Below are positions 17,635 to 27,378 of a stretch of 64,000 nucleotides of DNA, one piece after another. The notes beneath the pieces are model-generated. The model saw nothing but the letters and a program-made list of their open reading frames with translations. It had not been told where the DNA came from and made no database searches. A program made the position numbers and the translations under genes. How positions within the stretch are numbered: position 1 is the stretch's first letter; each line of letters opens with the position of its first letter. This DNA comes from Mycolicibacterium sp. P1-18 (GTDB lineage: Bacteria; Actinomycetota; Actinomycetes; Mycobacteriales; Mycobacteriaceae): assembly GCF_008329535.1 (NCBI RefSeq), contig NZ_NPKR01000008.1, positions 248,001 through 312,000 of the forward strand, given 5' to 3'.

Positions 17635-18432
17635 CTACTGCTCCCCCAGCCCCATCAGCTCGGTGACGCCGTGGTCGCGGCCCGCCGTGTACCCACCGTC
17701 GACGGCGATGGGCTGCCCGCTGACGAAGCTGGCGTCGGCGGACAGCAGAAACGTTGCCACCGAAGCGATCTCGTCGGCACGTCCGAAGCGACGCAGCTTG
17801 TGCTCGTGGCGTAGCGACTCACGGGGCGCCTCGAAACCGGGCATGCCCATCACCGAGTCGAACATCGGCGTCTCGATGAACCCCGGACAGATCACGTTCG
17901 CTCGGATGCCGCTGGGACCGTAGTCGATGGCGATGTTCTTGGTGAGCAGCACGACACCACCCTTGGACGCGTTGTAGGCGCTGCCGCCGGCGGTGCCCTC
18001 GAGACCCTCGATGCTGGCCAGGTTGACGATGGCGCCCCGCTCGTCGTTCACCCGCTCCTGCTGAACCATCTGCCCGAGCGCGGCGCGGGTCACCACGAAG
18101 GTGCCCTTGAGGTTCACGCCGATCACCCGGTCCCACTCCTCGTCGGGCAGCAGGTGCACGGGTCCGCCGCCGGCAACACCCGCCGCGTGCACCACGCCGT
18201 CGAGCCGGCCGGCAGCGGCCACCACGGCGGCCACGGCGGCACCGACCGCGGCGCCGTCGAGCACGTCGACGGACAGGTGGGTGAGGCGTCCGCTCGGGCC
18301 GCTTGGCGCCTCGGGTCCCAGGTCGAGGCCCACCACGTGCGCGCCCTCGTCCAGCAGCCGTTCCACGGTCGCCCGGCCGATGCCCGAGGCCGCACCGGTC
18401 ACGAGTACGCCCTTGCCCTCGAACCCGTTCAT
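17635..18432 (-). CDS. SDR-family oxidoreductase
   Basis: This 265-residue classical short-chain dehydrogenase has 'GVLVTGAASGIGRATVERL' (TGxxxGIG coenzyme site), 'DVLDG', 'VHAAGVAGG', 'NLKGTFVVTRAAL', catalytic Ser in 'NLASIEGLEG', 'YNASKGG' (YxxxK) and 'CPGFIETPMFDS'. The complete triad indicates an active alcohol/ketone oxidoreductase. Asp at the end of the second strand (VVGLDLG) favours NAD over NADP. The substrate is unknown. The ATG at 18432 has GAAGGG upstream. Confidence 0.88.
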   Translation of the reverse strand: MNGFEGKGVLVTGAASGIGRATVERLLDEGAHVVGLDLGPEAPSGPSGRLTHLSVDVLDGAAVGAAVAAVVAAAGRLDGVVHAAGVAGGGPVHLLPDEEWDRVIGVNLKGTFVVTRAALGQMVQQERVNDERGAIVNLASIEGLEGTAGGSAYNASKGGVVLLTKNIAIDYGPSGIRANVICPGFIETPMFDSVMGMPGFEAPRESLRHEHKLRRFGRADEIASVATFLLSADASFVSGQPIAVDGGYTAGRDHGVTELMGLGEQ

Positions 18433-18714
18433 CGCATCGAACCCTTCTCGCCGACGGTTCCTCAGGCGACATGATTGCGCAGGCAAGGCGAGCATGGTGC
18501 TGCTTTCGGGTGGACGCGGACCTCACTCGTCACGGTGCTCGAGCCAACTGTTCACCGCATCGTGATCTGTCAGACCTGCTTGCTGGTGATCATGACCGCC
18601 GACCTTCTGTACCCTCGACGCCAGGCTCGACCGTGCATTGCGGCCGCCACGCCGATGGGCCCAGCTCTACCGCGACAGCAAAGATGTCCTGAACGAGCAC
18701 AGATCGGTAACCAC

Positions 18715-19473
18715 ATGAGCGAGACGATCACCGGATCCGCCACGCCAGCAGCGGCGGCCGACGAGGAGACCCCGGAAATCCTGAGGGGCGACGACGACCT
18801 ACCCCAGGTGCTCGCCGACACGGTCACCGAGATGCTGCACGCCCCCAGTTCGCGCGGGGCGATCCATCTGGTGTGCGCGGCAGTCGCCATCGTCGCCGGC
18901 GCGGCCCTGGTGCCGGCAGCCTGGCTCGTCGGACGGCCGAATGCAGGTCTGGCAACGTTCGTCTACAGCGTGACGATCATCGGCATGTTCAGCGTCAGCG
19001 CCGTCTACCACCGAGTCCACTGGAAGAGTCCGGGCGCGCGCAAGTGGATGAAGCGCGCCGACCACTCGATGATCTTCCTGTTCATCGCCGGCAGCTACAC
19101 GCCGCTGGCGCTGCTGGCAATGCCCCCGGACACGGCGAAGCTCGTGCTCACGATCGTCTACTCGGGGGCCGCGGCCGGAGTAGCGCTGAAGATGTTCTGG
19201 CCGTCCGCGCCCCGATGGGTCGGGGTCCCCCTCTACCTGATCCTCGGCTACACGGCGATCTTCTTCGCCGGAGTCCTGCTGGACGGCGCGGGCCTGACCG
19301 TCGTGGTGTTGCTCTGCGCGGGTGCCGTTCTCTACAACATCGGCGCGGTGCTCTACGGCGTCCGGTGGCCCAACCCGTGGCCGCGCACCTTTGGCTACCA
19401 CGAGTTCTTCCACGCGTTCACCGCCGTGGCCGCCGCGTGCCACTACGCCGCGATCTGGCTCGTCGTCCTGTAG
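18715..19473 (+). CDS. trhA: Hemolysin III / TrhA family membrane protein
   Basis: This 252-residue protein has an acidic soluble N-terminus (about 1-45) and seven hydrophobic helices. Family signature residues are present: 'SAVYHRVHW' after TM2, 'RADHSMIFLFIAGSYTPL', and 'GYHEFFHAFTAVAAACHY' in the last helices, giving the metal-binding His/Asp set of the PAQR superfamily. Bacterial members are linked to membrane energetics or fluidity rather than true haemolysis. The ATG at 18715 starts 'MSETITG'. The 282 bp upstream (18433-18714) shows no other gene. Confidence 0.9.
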   Translation: MSETITGSATPAAAADEETPEILRGDDDLPQVLADTVTEMLHAPSSRGAIHLVCAAVAIVAGAALVPAAWLVGRPNAGLATFVYSVTIIGMFSVSAVYHRVHWKSPGARKWMKRADHSMIFLFIAGSYTPLALLAMPPDTAKLVLTIVYSGAAAGVALKMFWPSAPRWVGVPLYLILGYTAIFFAGVLLDGAGLTVVVLLCAGAVLYNIGAVLYGVRWPNPWPRTFGYHEFFHAFTAVAAACHYAAIWLVVL

Positions 19474-19510
19474 TTCCCCTCGCCGGGAGCCCCGCCGACG
19501 CCGGAGCGCG

Positions 19511-20722
19511 TCACTTCAGCGGCAGCCCGGTGATCGCCCGCGCCATCACCAGGCGCTGAATCTCGCTGGTGCCCTCGAAGATCGTGAAGATCTTGGCGTC
19601 GCGGTGCATCCGCTCGACGGGGTAGTCCCGGGTGTAGCCGTTGCCACCGAGGATCTGAATGGCCTCGTCGGTGACGTAGACCGCGGTCTCGCTGGCGGCG
19701 AGCTTGGCCATCGACCCCTCGGCGTTGACGAATGGCTTGTCGTTGCGGGCCATCCAGCCGGCCCGCCACACCAGCAACCGGGCGCTGTCGATCCGGGTCC
19801 GCATGTCGGCGAGCTTGAACGCGATGGCCTGGAAGTCGCCGATCTTGCGCCCGAACTGCTCACGCTCCTGGGAGTAGTCCAGCGCGTACTCATAGGCCGC
19901 GCGGGCCACGCCCAACGCCATCGCCCCGACCGTCGGACGGGTGCGTTCGAAGGTCTTCATCGCGGCTTGACCGGCCGAGCTCTTGCCGGCGCGCGCCTTG
20001 GCGATGCGTTCGTCGAACTTCTCCTTGCCCCCGATGATCAGACGGCCGGGGATGCGGACGTCGTCGAGCACGACCTCGGCGGTGTGCGACGCGCGGATGC
20101 CGTGCTTCTTGAACTTCTGACCCTGGCTGAAGCCCTTGGTCCCCGGCGGGATGATGAACGTCGCCTGGCCGCGCGAACCCAACTCCGGGTGTACGGAGGC
20201 GACGACGATGTGCACGTTGGCGATGCCGCCGTTGGTCGCCCAGGTCTTGGTGCCGTTGATGACCCACTCGTCGGACGCCTCGTCGTACTTGGCCCGGGTG
20301 ATGATGGCCGACACGTCCGAGCCGGCGCCGGGCTCCGATGCGCAGAAGGAGGCGAGCAACGGTTCGTCGACGGTGCCGAACATCTGGGGCAACCACTCCC
20401 CCAACTGGTCGGGCGTTCCGGTTGCCGCCAGCGACGCCGCTGCGAGTCCCGTGCCGAGGATCGACAGCGCGATACCCGCGTCACCCCAGAACATCTCCTC
20501 GAACACGGTGAGCAATCCGAGCCCGCTCGGCTCGGCGGCCTGCGTCGCGAAGAGCTCCACGGAGTACAGGCCGACCTTCGCGGCCTCCTGGATGATCGGC
20601 CACGGCGTCTCCTCGCGCTCGTCCCATTCCGCTGCCGCGGGCCGGACGACCTTCTCGGCGAAGTCGTGAACCCAGTCACGAACCTCGATCACGTCGTCGG
20701 AGAGCTCGAGGGAGAACGTCAT
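19511..20722 (-). CDS. Acyl-CoA dehydrogenase
   Basis: This 403-residue flavoenzyme of the acyl-CoA dehydrogenase family has '[15 protein letters not shown]' (FAD/substrate), '[14 protein letters not shown]', '[19 protein letters not shown]' and '[19 protein letters not shown]', where the Glu of FEGTS is the usual catalytic base position. It oxidises acyl-CoA to 2-enoyl-CoA in fatty acid or branched-chain breakdown. Chain-length preference cannot be read. It is monocistronic, facing the trhA gene tail to tail. Confidence 0.93.
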   Translation of the reverse strand: MTFSLELSDDVIEVRDWVHDFAEKVVRPAAAEWDEREETPWPIIQEAAKVGLYSVELFATQAAEPSGLGLLTVFEEMFWGDAGIALSILGTGLAAASLAATGTPDQLGEWLPQMFGTVDEPLLASFCASEPGAGSDVSAIITRAKYDEASDEWVINGTKTWATNGGIANVHIVVASVHPELGSRGQATFIIPPGTKGFSQGQKFKKHGIRASHTAEVVLDDVRIPGRLIIGGKEKFDERIAKARAGKSSAGQAAMKTFERTRPTVGAMALGVARAAYEYALDYSQEREQFGRKIGDFQAIAFKLADMRTRIDSARLLVWRAGWMARNDKPFVNAEGSMAKLAASETAVYVTDEAIQILGGNGYTRDYPVERMHRDAKIFTIFEGTSEIQRLVMARAITGLPLK

Positions 20723-20874
20723 GCGACAGTTCCTTCCGGCAGATTCGATCCCGCACCTGGGGTAGCTGAGGTCACGGGTGGCGACGGCGTCACCCGATCA
20801 GTGAACGACTGTACGCACCGAACTTACCGGGCATCTAGTTACCCGGTGGGCGCGCCTGCCGCCACGACCCCTCG

Positions 20875-21372
20875 TCAGCCGCCGTCACCGTCTCGCCGCC
20901 GGACGCGCAACACGAACGCGGACAGCGCAAGGACGAGGACGACGCCACCGAGAACCCCGATCTCGACGATCGCGCGGGAGAATTCCGGACCCTTCTCCAG
21001 CAGCGTGGCCGCCTCGACCGACAGCACGACGATCTCCTTGATGCCGGCCAGGATGCCCACGATGAGGAACGGCTCGGCGACGATCTCGTGGGATCGCAAA
21101 CAGGCCCGAACCGCGTACAGCAGCTCGACGAAGATGAACAGCAGGAGCAGCCCGTCGAGGACCTCGAGCATGAGCGTCGACGCCGGGGTGTTCCTCAGCC
21201 GCAGCATCGTGTTGAACTGCGCGAGCAGCAGGGCCACCGAACCCACCGCCAGAACGACGGCGATGGACCAGTACACGGCGTCCTCGACGCCGCTCAGCAC
21301 CCGGTCGGCGAGACGCTGCCGGTCTTCTTCCTCTTCTTCGACGTCCTCGTCGACGTCGTCGCTCTCGGGCAT
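20875..21372 (-). CDS. PsiE-like membrane protein
   Basis: This 165-residue protein has a very acidic N-terminus ('DDVDEDVEEEEED') and four hydrophobic helices. The pattern 'LEVLDGLLLLFIFVELLYAVR', 'VAEPFLIVGILAGIKEIVVLS' matches the phosphate-starvation-inducible PsiE family. The role of PsiE is poorly known. It follows the TspO gene by 7 bp on the same strand, so the two probably form an operon of small membrane proteins. Confidence 0.8.
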   Translation of the reverse strand: MPESDDVDEDVEEEEEDRQRLADRVLSGVEDAVYWSIAVVLAVGSVALLLAQFNTMLRLRNTPASTLMLEVLDGLLLLFIFVELLYAVRACLRSHEIVAEPFLIVGILAGIKEIVVLSVEAATLLEKGPEFSRAIVEIGVLGGVVLVLALSAFVLRVRRRDGDGG

Positions 21373-21379
21373 CGACGGA

Positions 21380-21862
21380 TCAGCGGTTGAGCCACCAGAT
21401 GCGGCTCGACAACGCGGTCGCGAACGTGCACCACAGGGGGTAGGCCCAGAGCGCCTTCGCCGGGGTGCCGTTGACGCGAACGGCGCGCCGGGTCAGGGCG
21501 GCGCTGCTGGCGGCGAGGGCACCCGCCAACACCGCCGACGGGCCCAGTTGGCGACGGTTGAAGAACAACCACGACCAGCTGCCGTTCAGCACGAGGTTGA
21601 GGGCGAGCAGGCGCCCGTACGTCTGGGCCTCCTCTCGGGCACCGCGCTCGTCGAGCTCGTCGAGCGTGGCTGCCGACACCACGGCGAGGTCGGCGTAGAG
21701 CAGGGGCCAGACGATCGGAAAGGCTTGTCGCGGCGGCTGAAAACTCGGTTTGCGGAGCGTCTGGTACCAGTTGGACTGAACTGCGGGTCCGGTGGCCAGA
21801 CCGCCGAGCACGGCAGTTGCCGAGGCGGCACCTGCGGTCTTGGCGAGGGTGAGCGCGCGCAT
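21380..21862 (-). CDS. tspO: TspO/MBR family protein
   Basis: This 160-residue protein has five hydrophobic helices and the family marks 'WYQTLRKPSFQPPRQAFPIVWPLLYADLAV' and 'LALNLVLNGSWSWLFFNRRQLG'. TspO binds porphyrins and related ligands in the membrane and is tied to stress and tetrapyrrole handling. A separate 'W-YPLW' segment near the C-terminus completes TM5. It is divergent from the polyamine transporter and followed by the PsiE-like gene. Confidence 0.9.
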   Translation of the reverse strand: MRALTLAKTAGAASATAVLGGLATGPAVQSNWYQTLRKPSFQPPRQAFPIVWPLLYADLAVVSAATLDELDERGAREEAQTYGRLLALNLVLNGSWSWLFFNRRQLGPSAVLAGALAASSAALTRRAVRVNGTPAKALWAYPLWCTFATALSSRIWWLNR

Positions 21863-21907
21863 GCGACTCCTTTCGTCTCCGTGAACCTACCTGCCGGCGG
21901 ATGGCCT

Positions 21908-21985
21908 CAAGCGGATTCGGCGTCGTAGCAACCTCAAAGTGCGGAATCCGCTTGTCTGAATGTAAATTCGTTGCGGAATCGCTTG
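21908..21985. promoter_or_regulatory. Repeated operator in the tspO/potA divergent region
   Basis: CAAGCGGATTC (21908-21918) and GAATCCGCTTG (21944-21954) form a perfect 11-bp inverted repeat 25 bp apart. A third, near copy GCGGAATCGCTTG lies at 21973-21985. Three copies in one 166-bp divergent gap suggest a shared regulator of tspO-psiE and the polyamine transporter, or of one of them. Confidence 0.5.
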
Positions 21986-22028
21986 CGAAGGGCTCCAAGA
22001 TCGGCGATGGTTTACCCACAGCGCACGG

Positions 22029-23306
22029 GTGAACGCGGGCCGCCTCCACGTGGAGCGACCCGTCCTTCGTGCAAGAACCAGGGAGGTCGTCCTGAGCGGC
22101 AGACACGGCACCGCCGTCGACAGCACCACCGGAGAGGGCGCAGCCAGTCTCGAGCCTGGCCGGCCCGTCATCGAGATCGACCACGTGACGAAGCGCTTCG
22201 ACGACTACACGGCCGTGGCCGACGCCGACTTCTCCATCGCGTCCGGCGAGTTCTTCTCCATGCTGGGCCCGTCGGGCTGCGGCAAGACGACCACGCTGCG
22301 GATGATCGCCGGCTTCGAGACGCCGACCGACGGCGCGATTCGCCTGGAGGGCGTCGACGTGTCGTCGGTGTCGCCGCACAAGCGCAACGTCAACACCGTC
22401 TTCCAGCACTACGCCCTGTTTCCGCACATGACGGTGTGGGACAACGTCGCCTACGGCCCACGCAGCAAGAAGGTCGACAAGTCCCTCGGCAAGGGCGAGG
22501 TCAAGCGCCGGGTCGACGAACTCCTCGAGATCGTCCGCCTCACCGACTTCGCCAAGCGCAAGCCGGCGCAACTGTCGGGTGGACAGCAGCAGCGCGTCGC
22601 GCTCGCCAGGGCGCTGGTGAACTACCCCAGCGCGCTGCTCCTCGACGAACCCCTCGGCGCCCTGGACCTCAAACTCCGCCACGCCATGCAGTTCGAACTC
22701 AAGCGCATTCAGCGCGAGGTCGGCATCACGTTCGTCTACGTGACGCACGACCAGGAGGAAGCGCTGACGATGAGTGACCGCATCGCGGTCATGAACGCGG
22801 GCAACGTCGAGCAGATCGGAAGCCCCACCGAGATCTACGACCGCCCCGCCACCGTCTTCGTGGCCAGCTTCATCGGTCAGGCCAACCTGTGGCCGGGTAC
22901 GCAACTCCGGGTCAGTGGCGATCTCGCCGAACTCTCGGTACTCGGCACGACGCTGCGTGCCAAGCCCGGCGACACCGCCATCGAATCCGGCGGGCACGCG
23001 ACCCTGATGGTGCGCCCGGAACGGGTCCGCGTCTCGGTCGACCCACCCGGTGGCGACGTCGCGACGGTGTCGGCGACGGTGACCGACCTGACGTTCCAGG
23101 GCCCGGTGGTCCGCCTGTCGATGGACGCCCCCGACGGGTCGCCGATCGTCGCCCACATCGGCACCGAGCAGAACCTTCCCCTGTTGCGGCCCGGCGATCG
23201 GGTCCACGTCGCCTGGGCGCCCGACGCGTCGTTGGTCCTCCCGGCCGCCGACATCCCGACCACCGAGGACCTGGAGGAGATGTTCGACGCCCCTCCGGAG
23301 CCCTGA
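22029..23306 (+). CDS. potA: Polyamine ABC transporter ATP-binding protein PotA
   Basis: ABC ATPase with a C-terminal TOBE domain, 425 residues from this GTG. Walker A is '[10 protein letters not shown]', Q-loop '[13 protein letters not shown]', signature '[15 protein letters not shown]', Walker B '[12 protein letters not shown]', and the switch His is in '[15 protein letters not shown]'. The C-terminal 130 residues carry the TOBE regulatory fold. It powers the PotB/PotC importer for spermidine or putrescine. The conserved domain starts only at about residue 46, so the start is uncertain; a GTG at 22050 or a CTG after GGGAGG near 22092 would shorten the tail. Confidence 0.9.
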   Translation: MNAGRLHVERPVLRARTREVVLSGRHGTAVDSTTGEGAASLEPGRPVIEIDHVTKRFDDYTAVADADFSIASGEFFSMLGPSGCGKTTTLRMIAGFETPTDGAIRLEGVDVSSVSPHKRNVNTVFQHYALFPHMTVWDNVAYGPRSKKVDKSLGKGEVKRRVDELLEIVRLTDFAKRKPAQLSGGQQQRVALARALVNYPSALLLDEPLGALDLKLRHAMQFELKRIQREVGITFVYVTHDQEEALTMSDRIAVMNAGNVEQIGSPTEIYDRPATVFVASFIGQANLWPGTQLRVSGDLAELSVLGTTLRAKPGDTAIESGGHATLMVRPERVRVSVDPPGGDVATVSATVTDLTFQGPVVRLSMDAPDGSPIVAHIGTEQNLPLLRPGDRVHVAWAPDASLVLPAADIPTTEDLEEMFDAPPEP

Positions 23307-23355
23307 CGCCCCCTCGACGACGACCCCTCTTCTCACACCACCGAAAGGCACCTCC

Positions 23356-24537
23356 ATGGTGAACGAGATCGACCCCCGACTGATGTCCCGGATCACCTCG
23401 TCGCGGACGTCTCGGCGACGCTTCATCGGCGGCGGCGCGGCCGCGGCGGCCGCGTTGGCGCTCGGCCCGTCATTCCTTGCGGCGTGCGGTTCGGAGTCGA
23501 CGAAGTCCGCGGGACCCGCGGTCACCGAGGGGCCGGCCACCGGCAGCCTCCGCATCTCCAACTGGCCGCTCTACATGGCCGACGGTTTCGTCGCCGAGTT
23601 CCAGAAGGCCAGCGGACTGACCGTCGACTACAAGGAAGACTTCAACGACAACGAGCAGTGGTTCGCCAAGGTCAAGGAACCGCTGTCGCGCAAGCAGGAC
23701 ATCGGCGCCGACCTGGTGGTGCCGACCACCTTCATGGCCTCACGCATCCAGCAGCTCGGTTGGCTCAACGAGATCACCGACGCGGGGTGGTCCAACAAGA
23801 AGAACCTGCGTGACGACCTCCTCGAGGCCAGCGTGGACCCGGGCCGAAAGTTCAGCGCCCCCTACATGTCCGGGCTCGTGGGCATCGCCTACAACAAGGC
23901 GGCCACCGGTCGGGACATCAAGACCATCGACGACATGTGGGACCCGAAGTTCAAGGGCAAGGTGAGCCTGTTCTCCGACTCGCAGGACGCGCTGGGCATG
24001 CTCATGATGTCGCAGGGCAACTCGCCCGCGGAGCCCAACTCCGACGCCATCAAGAAGGCCGTCGACCTGGTCAAGGAACAGAAGGACAAGGGGCAGATCC
24101 GCAGGTTCACCGGCAACGACTACGCCGACGACCTGGCCGCGGGCAACATCGCGATCGCGCAGGCGTACTCCGGTGACGTGGTGCAACTGCAGGCCGACAA
24201 CCCCGACCTGGTGTTCGTCGTCCCGGAGTCCGGTGGCACCACCTTCGTCGACACCATGGTGATTCCGTACACCACCCAGAATCAGAATGCCGCGGAGGCG
24301 TGGATCAACTACGTCTACGACCGGGTGAACTACGCGAAGCTCGTCGCGTTCGTGCAGTACGTGCCCGTGCTGTCGGACATGACCGACGAACTCAACAAGC
24401 TCGACCCGAAGCTGGCGGCCAATCCGTTGATCAACCCGCCGAAGGCGACCCTCGACATGGTGAAGGGTTGGGCTCCGCTCACCGACGAGCAGACCCAGGA
24501 ATACAACACGCTGTACGCAGCCGTCACCGGCGGCTGA
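23356..24537 (+). CDS. potD: Polyamine-binding lipoprotein PotD (Tat substrate)
   Basis: This 393-residue extracellular solute-binding protein has a twin-arginine signal (S19-R-R-R-F23) before the Ala-rich core and a lipobox FLAAC with C44 as the anchor. Mature motifs include 'LRISNWPLYMADGF', 'DLVVPTTFMASRIQQLGWL', 'SGLVGIAYN' and 'QAYSGDVVQLQADNPDL', typical of PotD/PotF binding proteins. It delivers polyamine to PotB/PotC. A GAAAGG ribosome site lies 7 nt upstream. It follows potA by 49 bp in a four-gene operon. Confidence 0.92.
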   Translation: MVNEIDPRLMSRITSSRTSRRRFIGGGAAAAAALALGPSFLAACGSESTKSAGPAVTEGPATGSLRISNWPLYMADGFVAEFQKASGLTVDYKEDFNDNEQWFAKVKEPLSRKQDIGADLVVPTTFMASRIQQLGWLNEITDAGWSNKKNLRDDLLEASVDPGRKFSAPYMSGLVGIAYNKAATGRDIKTIDDMWDPKFKGKVSLFSDSQDALGMLMMSQGNSPAEPNSDAIKKAVDLVKEQKDKGQIRRFTGNDYADDLAAGNIAIAQAYSGDVVQLQADNPDLVFVVPESGGTTFVDTMVIPYTTQNQNAAEAWINYVYDRVNYAKLVAFVQYVPVLSDMTDELNKLDPKLAANPLINPPKATLDMVKGWAPLTDEQTQEYNTLYAAVTGG

Positions 24538-24544
24538 GCATCCG

Positions 24545-25420
24545 ATGGCAGGTGTAGCCAGCAGCAGCCGGCAGCGGAGCAAGATCGCCCCGTACCTCAT
24601 GGTGCTCCCGGCGCTCGCGTACCTCGCGGTGTTCTTCGTAGTGCCGTTCTGGTCGTTGCTCCGCACGTCGTTGTCGTCGATGAGCGGTTCGGTGTTCCTT
24701 CCGACGCTGTCGTTCACGTGGAACTTCGCCAACTTCGGCCACGCGTTCACCCTGTACGAGGACCAGATCATCCGGTCCTTCACCTACGCGTTGGTGGCCA
24801 CCCTGCTCTGCATCCTGCTGGCCTATCCGCTGGCGTACGTGATCGCGTTCAAGGCGGGCCGGTACAAGAACCTGATCCTCGGTCTGGTCATCCTGCCGTT
24901 CTTCGTCACGTTCCTGATCCGGACGCTGGCGTGGAAGACGATCCTCGCCGACGACGGCTGGGTGGTGAGCGTGCTCGGCAGTGTGGGTCTGCTGCCGAGC
25001 GAGGGCCGGCTGCTATCGACCAGTTGGGCGGTGATCGGCGGGCTGACCTACAACTGGATCATCTTCATGATCCTTCCGCTGTACGTCAGCCTCGAGAAGA
25101 TCGACCCTCGCCTCCTGGAGGCGTCGCGGGACCTCTACTCCGGCAACGCCCGCTCGTTCGGCAAGGTGATCCTGCCCCTCTCGATGCCCGGCGTGCTCGC
25201 GGGCAGCTTGCTGGTGTTCATCCCGGCTGCGGGCGACTTCATCAACGCCGACTATCTGGGCAGCACTCAGACCACGATGATCGGCAACGTCATCCAGAAG
25301 CAGTTCCTCGTGGTCAAGGACTACCCGGCGGCCGCCGCCCTGAGCTTCGTCCTGATGGCGTTCATCTTGGTCGGCGTGCTGCTGTACACGCGGGCACTTG
25401 GCACGGAGGACCTGGTATGA
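24545..25420 (+). CDS. potB: Polyamine ABC transporter permease PotB
   Basis: This 291-residue inner-membrane permease has six predicted helices and the binding-protein-dependent transport EAA loop as 'EASRDLYSGNARSFGKVILPLSMPGVLAG'. The N-terminus 'YLMVLPALAYLAVFFVVPFWSLL' is standard for PotB. It forms the channel with PotC. It starts 7 bp after potD, and its stop overlaps the potC ATG (ATGA). Confidence 0.93.
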   Translation: MAGVASSSRQRSKIAPYLMVLPALAYLAVFFVVPFWSLLRTSLSSMSGSVFLPTLSFTWNFANFGHAFTLYEDQIIRSFTYALVATLLCILLAYPLAYVIAFKAGRYKNLILGLVILPFFVTFLIRTLAWKTILADDGWVVSVLGSVGLLPSEGRLLSTSWAVIGGLTYNWIIFMILPLYVSLEKIDPRLLEASRDLYSGNARSFGKVILPLSMPGVLAGSLLVFIPAAGDFINADYLGSTQTTMIGNVIQKQFLVVKDYPAAAALSFVLMAFILVGVLLYTRALGTEDLV

Positions 25421-26280
25421 CGCTTGCCGCGGGACCGTTGATCGGCGACGCCGCGAGTGCGGCGGAGGAACCGAGGCCCAGACGCAGTCGGCGGCGCTTC
25501 AACGCCGGTGACGTCACGCTGAGGGTCGTCGCGGGGCTGGTACTGCTGTACCTGTTCCTGCCGATCTTCGTGATCATCCTCTTCTCGTTCAACCATCCGG
25601 CTGGCAAGTTCAACTACAGCTGGCAGGGCTTCACGTTCGACAACTGGCTGCACCCGTTCAAGTACCCGGCGCTCACCGAGGCGCTGAAGCTGAGCATCAA
25701 CGTCGCGGCGGTCTCGACGGTCATCGCCTTGGTGCTCGGCACGCTGGTGGCCATTGCCCTGGTGCGGCAACGGTTCAGGGGCAGCAAGGCGATCGACACG
25801 TTCCTCGTCCTGCCGTTGACCGCGCCGGAAGTGGTGATGGGCGCGTCGCTGCTGGTGCTGTTCCTCGACTTCGGTTGGGCGACGGGCTACGTCACGATCC
25901 TCATCGCCCACATCGCGTTCGAGATCAGCTTCATCGCGATGACCGTGCGCGCTCGCGTCCGCGGGTTCGACTGGACCCTGGAGGACGCGTCGATGGATCT
26001 GGGCGCGAGCCCCACGCGCACGTTCTTCAAGGTCACCCTGCCGTTGATCGTCCCCGGCATCGTCGCCGCCGCGATGCTGTCGTTCGCTCTGTCGCTGGAC
26101 GACTTCATCATCACCTACTTCGTCAGCGGGTCGACCGTCACCTATCCGCTGTACGTGAACGCGGCGGTCAAGGCCGCGGTGCCACCGCAGATCAACGTCC
26201 TGGCCACCGCCATCCTGTTGGCCAGCCTGCTGCTCGTCGGCCTGGGAACGCTGTACCGGCGCAAGCGAATCGCTCCCTAG
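25417..26280 (+). CDS. potC: Polyamine ABC transporter permease PotC
   Basis: This 287-residue permease has an extended cytoplasmic N-terminus (about 1-35, basic 'RPRRSRRRF') and six helices. The EAA loop is 'EDASMDLGASPTRTFFKVTLPLIVPGIVAA', followed by the PotC-like 'LSFALSLDDFIITYFVSG'. The ATG at 25417 overlaps the potB stop by 4 nt, which fixes the start. It completes the importer. Its 3' end overlaps the convergent neighbour by 4 bp. Confidence 0.93.
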   Translation: MTLAAGPLIGDAASAAEEPRPRRSRRRFNAGDVTLRVVAGLVLLYLFLPIFVIILFSFNHPAGKFNYSWQGFTFDNWLHPFKYPALTEALKLSINVAAVSTVIALVLGTLVAIALVRQRFRGSKAIDTFLVLPLTAPEVVMGASLLVLFLDFGWATGYVTILIAHIAFEISFIAMTVRARVRGFDWTLEDASMDLGASPTRTFFKVTLPLIVPGIVAAAMLSFALSLDDFIITYFVSGSTVTYPLYVNAAVKAAVPPQINVLATAILLASLLLVGLGTLYRRKRIAP

Positions 26281-27068
26281 CCGATCCGCTCGGCGACACC
26301 GACCCTCGGTCGGTGGTTCGCCAGCGCGCTGAGTGCGCGGGGCGAGAGGCCGCGGTCGGCCGCGGGCCGCCTGCGTCGGTGAATCCGCGCCACTTCGACG
26401 ACGATCGAGGCCACCTGGGCCGGCTCGCCGTGGACGGTGAAGGTCCGCCGGTCCCACCACATCATCTTGGTCTCGTACCGCTCGTCGGGATACGGGGTGG
26501 CGGGAATGGGGGCGACGACGCCGCCGGTGGAGCGCCACCGTTCGAGCGTGTGGGCCGCGGAGGTGGCCATGTAGTAGTCCACGCCGAGCAGTGCCGTGAG
26601 GTGAAAGCCGCTGCGGGCGTGCAGCTTCGCTCGATGCTTGCTGCTGGCGCCGTCCCCACTCATCCAGGCGGCCTTCATCTCGATGACCCCGGAGGGGATC
26701 CGCTGCGCGAGCATGGTGCGGACGTCCGACTCGCCCGGTTGGCCCTGCCACTCGACCACGGCGTGGGAGTCCTCGGGCGACCTGAGCGCGCCCTTCGTCC
26801 GCACGCCGCCGATGACGCGTCCCTCGACGTCGGTCATCACCCAGAACAGCGCGGTGTCGTCGGCGCACCGGTCGGTGTCGGGGTCCAGTGCGTCGCTGAC
26901 GCCGAACCTGGCGTAGCTCGCCACGGCGCCGCGGTGGTACTCGGCGAACAGGTCGGGTGTTGCCGCTGGTTCGGCGATGGTCACCGAGCATTCGGCCGCC
27001 GGATCCCACCAGGACAGGGATCCTCCGGGTATGTACTGACCCGGTTTCGCGAGTTCGAATGTCGTCAT
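26277..27068 (-). CDS. Protein of unknown function, possibly GNAT-fold acyltransferase
   Basis: This soluble 263-residue protein has no family I can name with confidence. The middle part ('FWVMTDVEGRVIGGVRTKGAL', then 'IEMKAAWMS…HRAKLHARSGFHLTALLGVDYYMATSAAHTLERWRSTGG') has the strand-helix rhythm of a GNAT or N-acyl amino acid synthase fold: a beta strand with self-introduced basic residues and then a long helix. The C-terminal 35 residues are basic. A TATATT at 27107-27112 on this strand is a possible -10 box. It is convergent with potC. Confidence 0.55.
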   Translation of the reverse strand: MTTFELAKPGQYIPGGSLSWWDPAAECSVTIAEPAATPDLFAEYHRGAVASYARFGVSDALDPDTDRCADDTALFWVMTDVEGRVIGGVRTKGALRSPEDSHAVVEWQGQPGESDVRTMLAQRIPSGVIEMKAAWMSGDGASSKHRAKLHARSGFHLTALLGVDYYMATSAAHTLERWRSTGGVVAPIPATPYPDERYETKMMWWDRRTFTVHGEPAQVASIVVEVARIHRRRRPAADRGLSPRALSALANHRPRVGVAERIG

Positions 27069-27378
27069 TGCTCCGCCTTTGTCGCTTGATGGACCGACAA
27101 CGGCAATATAGTACGTTCAGCGTCATGGTGTCCTTACCTGGCACTTACGTATTTTGCGACTGATTCAGCAAATAGATTGCCGATCAGGAAACGGGTTTTC
27201 AAACCCAGTAGCCAATGGCATTCGCGGAATGGCCCAGTTCGCGCGGCGACCACGCCCGCGACGACGACACGCTGTCGTTTTGGTGGTTGCTCGTCGGCGA
27301 GTCGTCCTCGGCGTGGCATAGCTGGTGGGGCGGTTGCACCGCATCGTCTGTGCGCGTGTCGGGGTGCCGTCGACGTCG
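27069..27378. other. Intergenic region with an A/T-rich promoter-like stretch
   Basis: This 310-bp gap lies between the start of the 26277-27068 gene and the 3' end of the EamA gene, both on the minus strand. It holds a relatively A/T-rich section (27100-27200) with a TATATT -10-like box for the downstream gene. No gene or strong hairpin was seen. Confidence 0.55.

Noticed and set aside
21294-23561. 755-codon minus-strand frame opposite potA
   Set aside because: It is antisense to a clear ABC ATPase and lacks any motif; a GC-rich shadow frame.
22029-26280. potABCD and the amine oxidase as one polyamine breakdown system
   Set aside because: They are 14 kb apart with unrelated genes between and no shared operator seen; a link is possible but unsupported.
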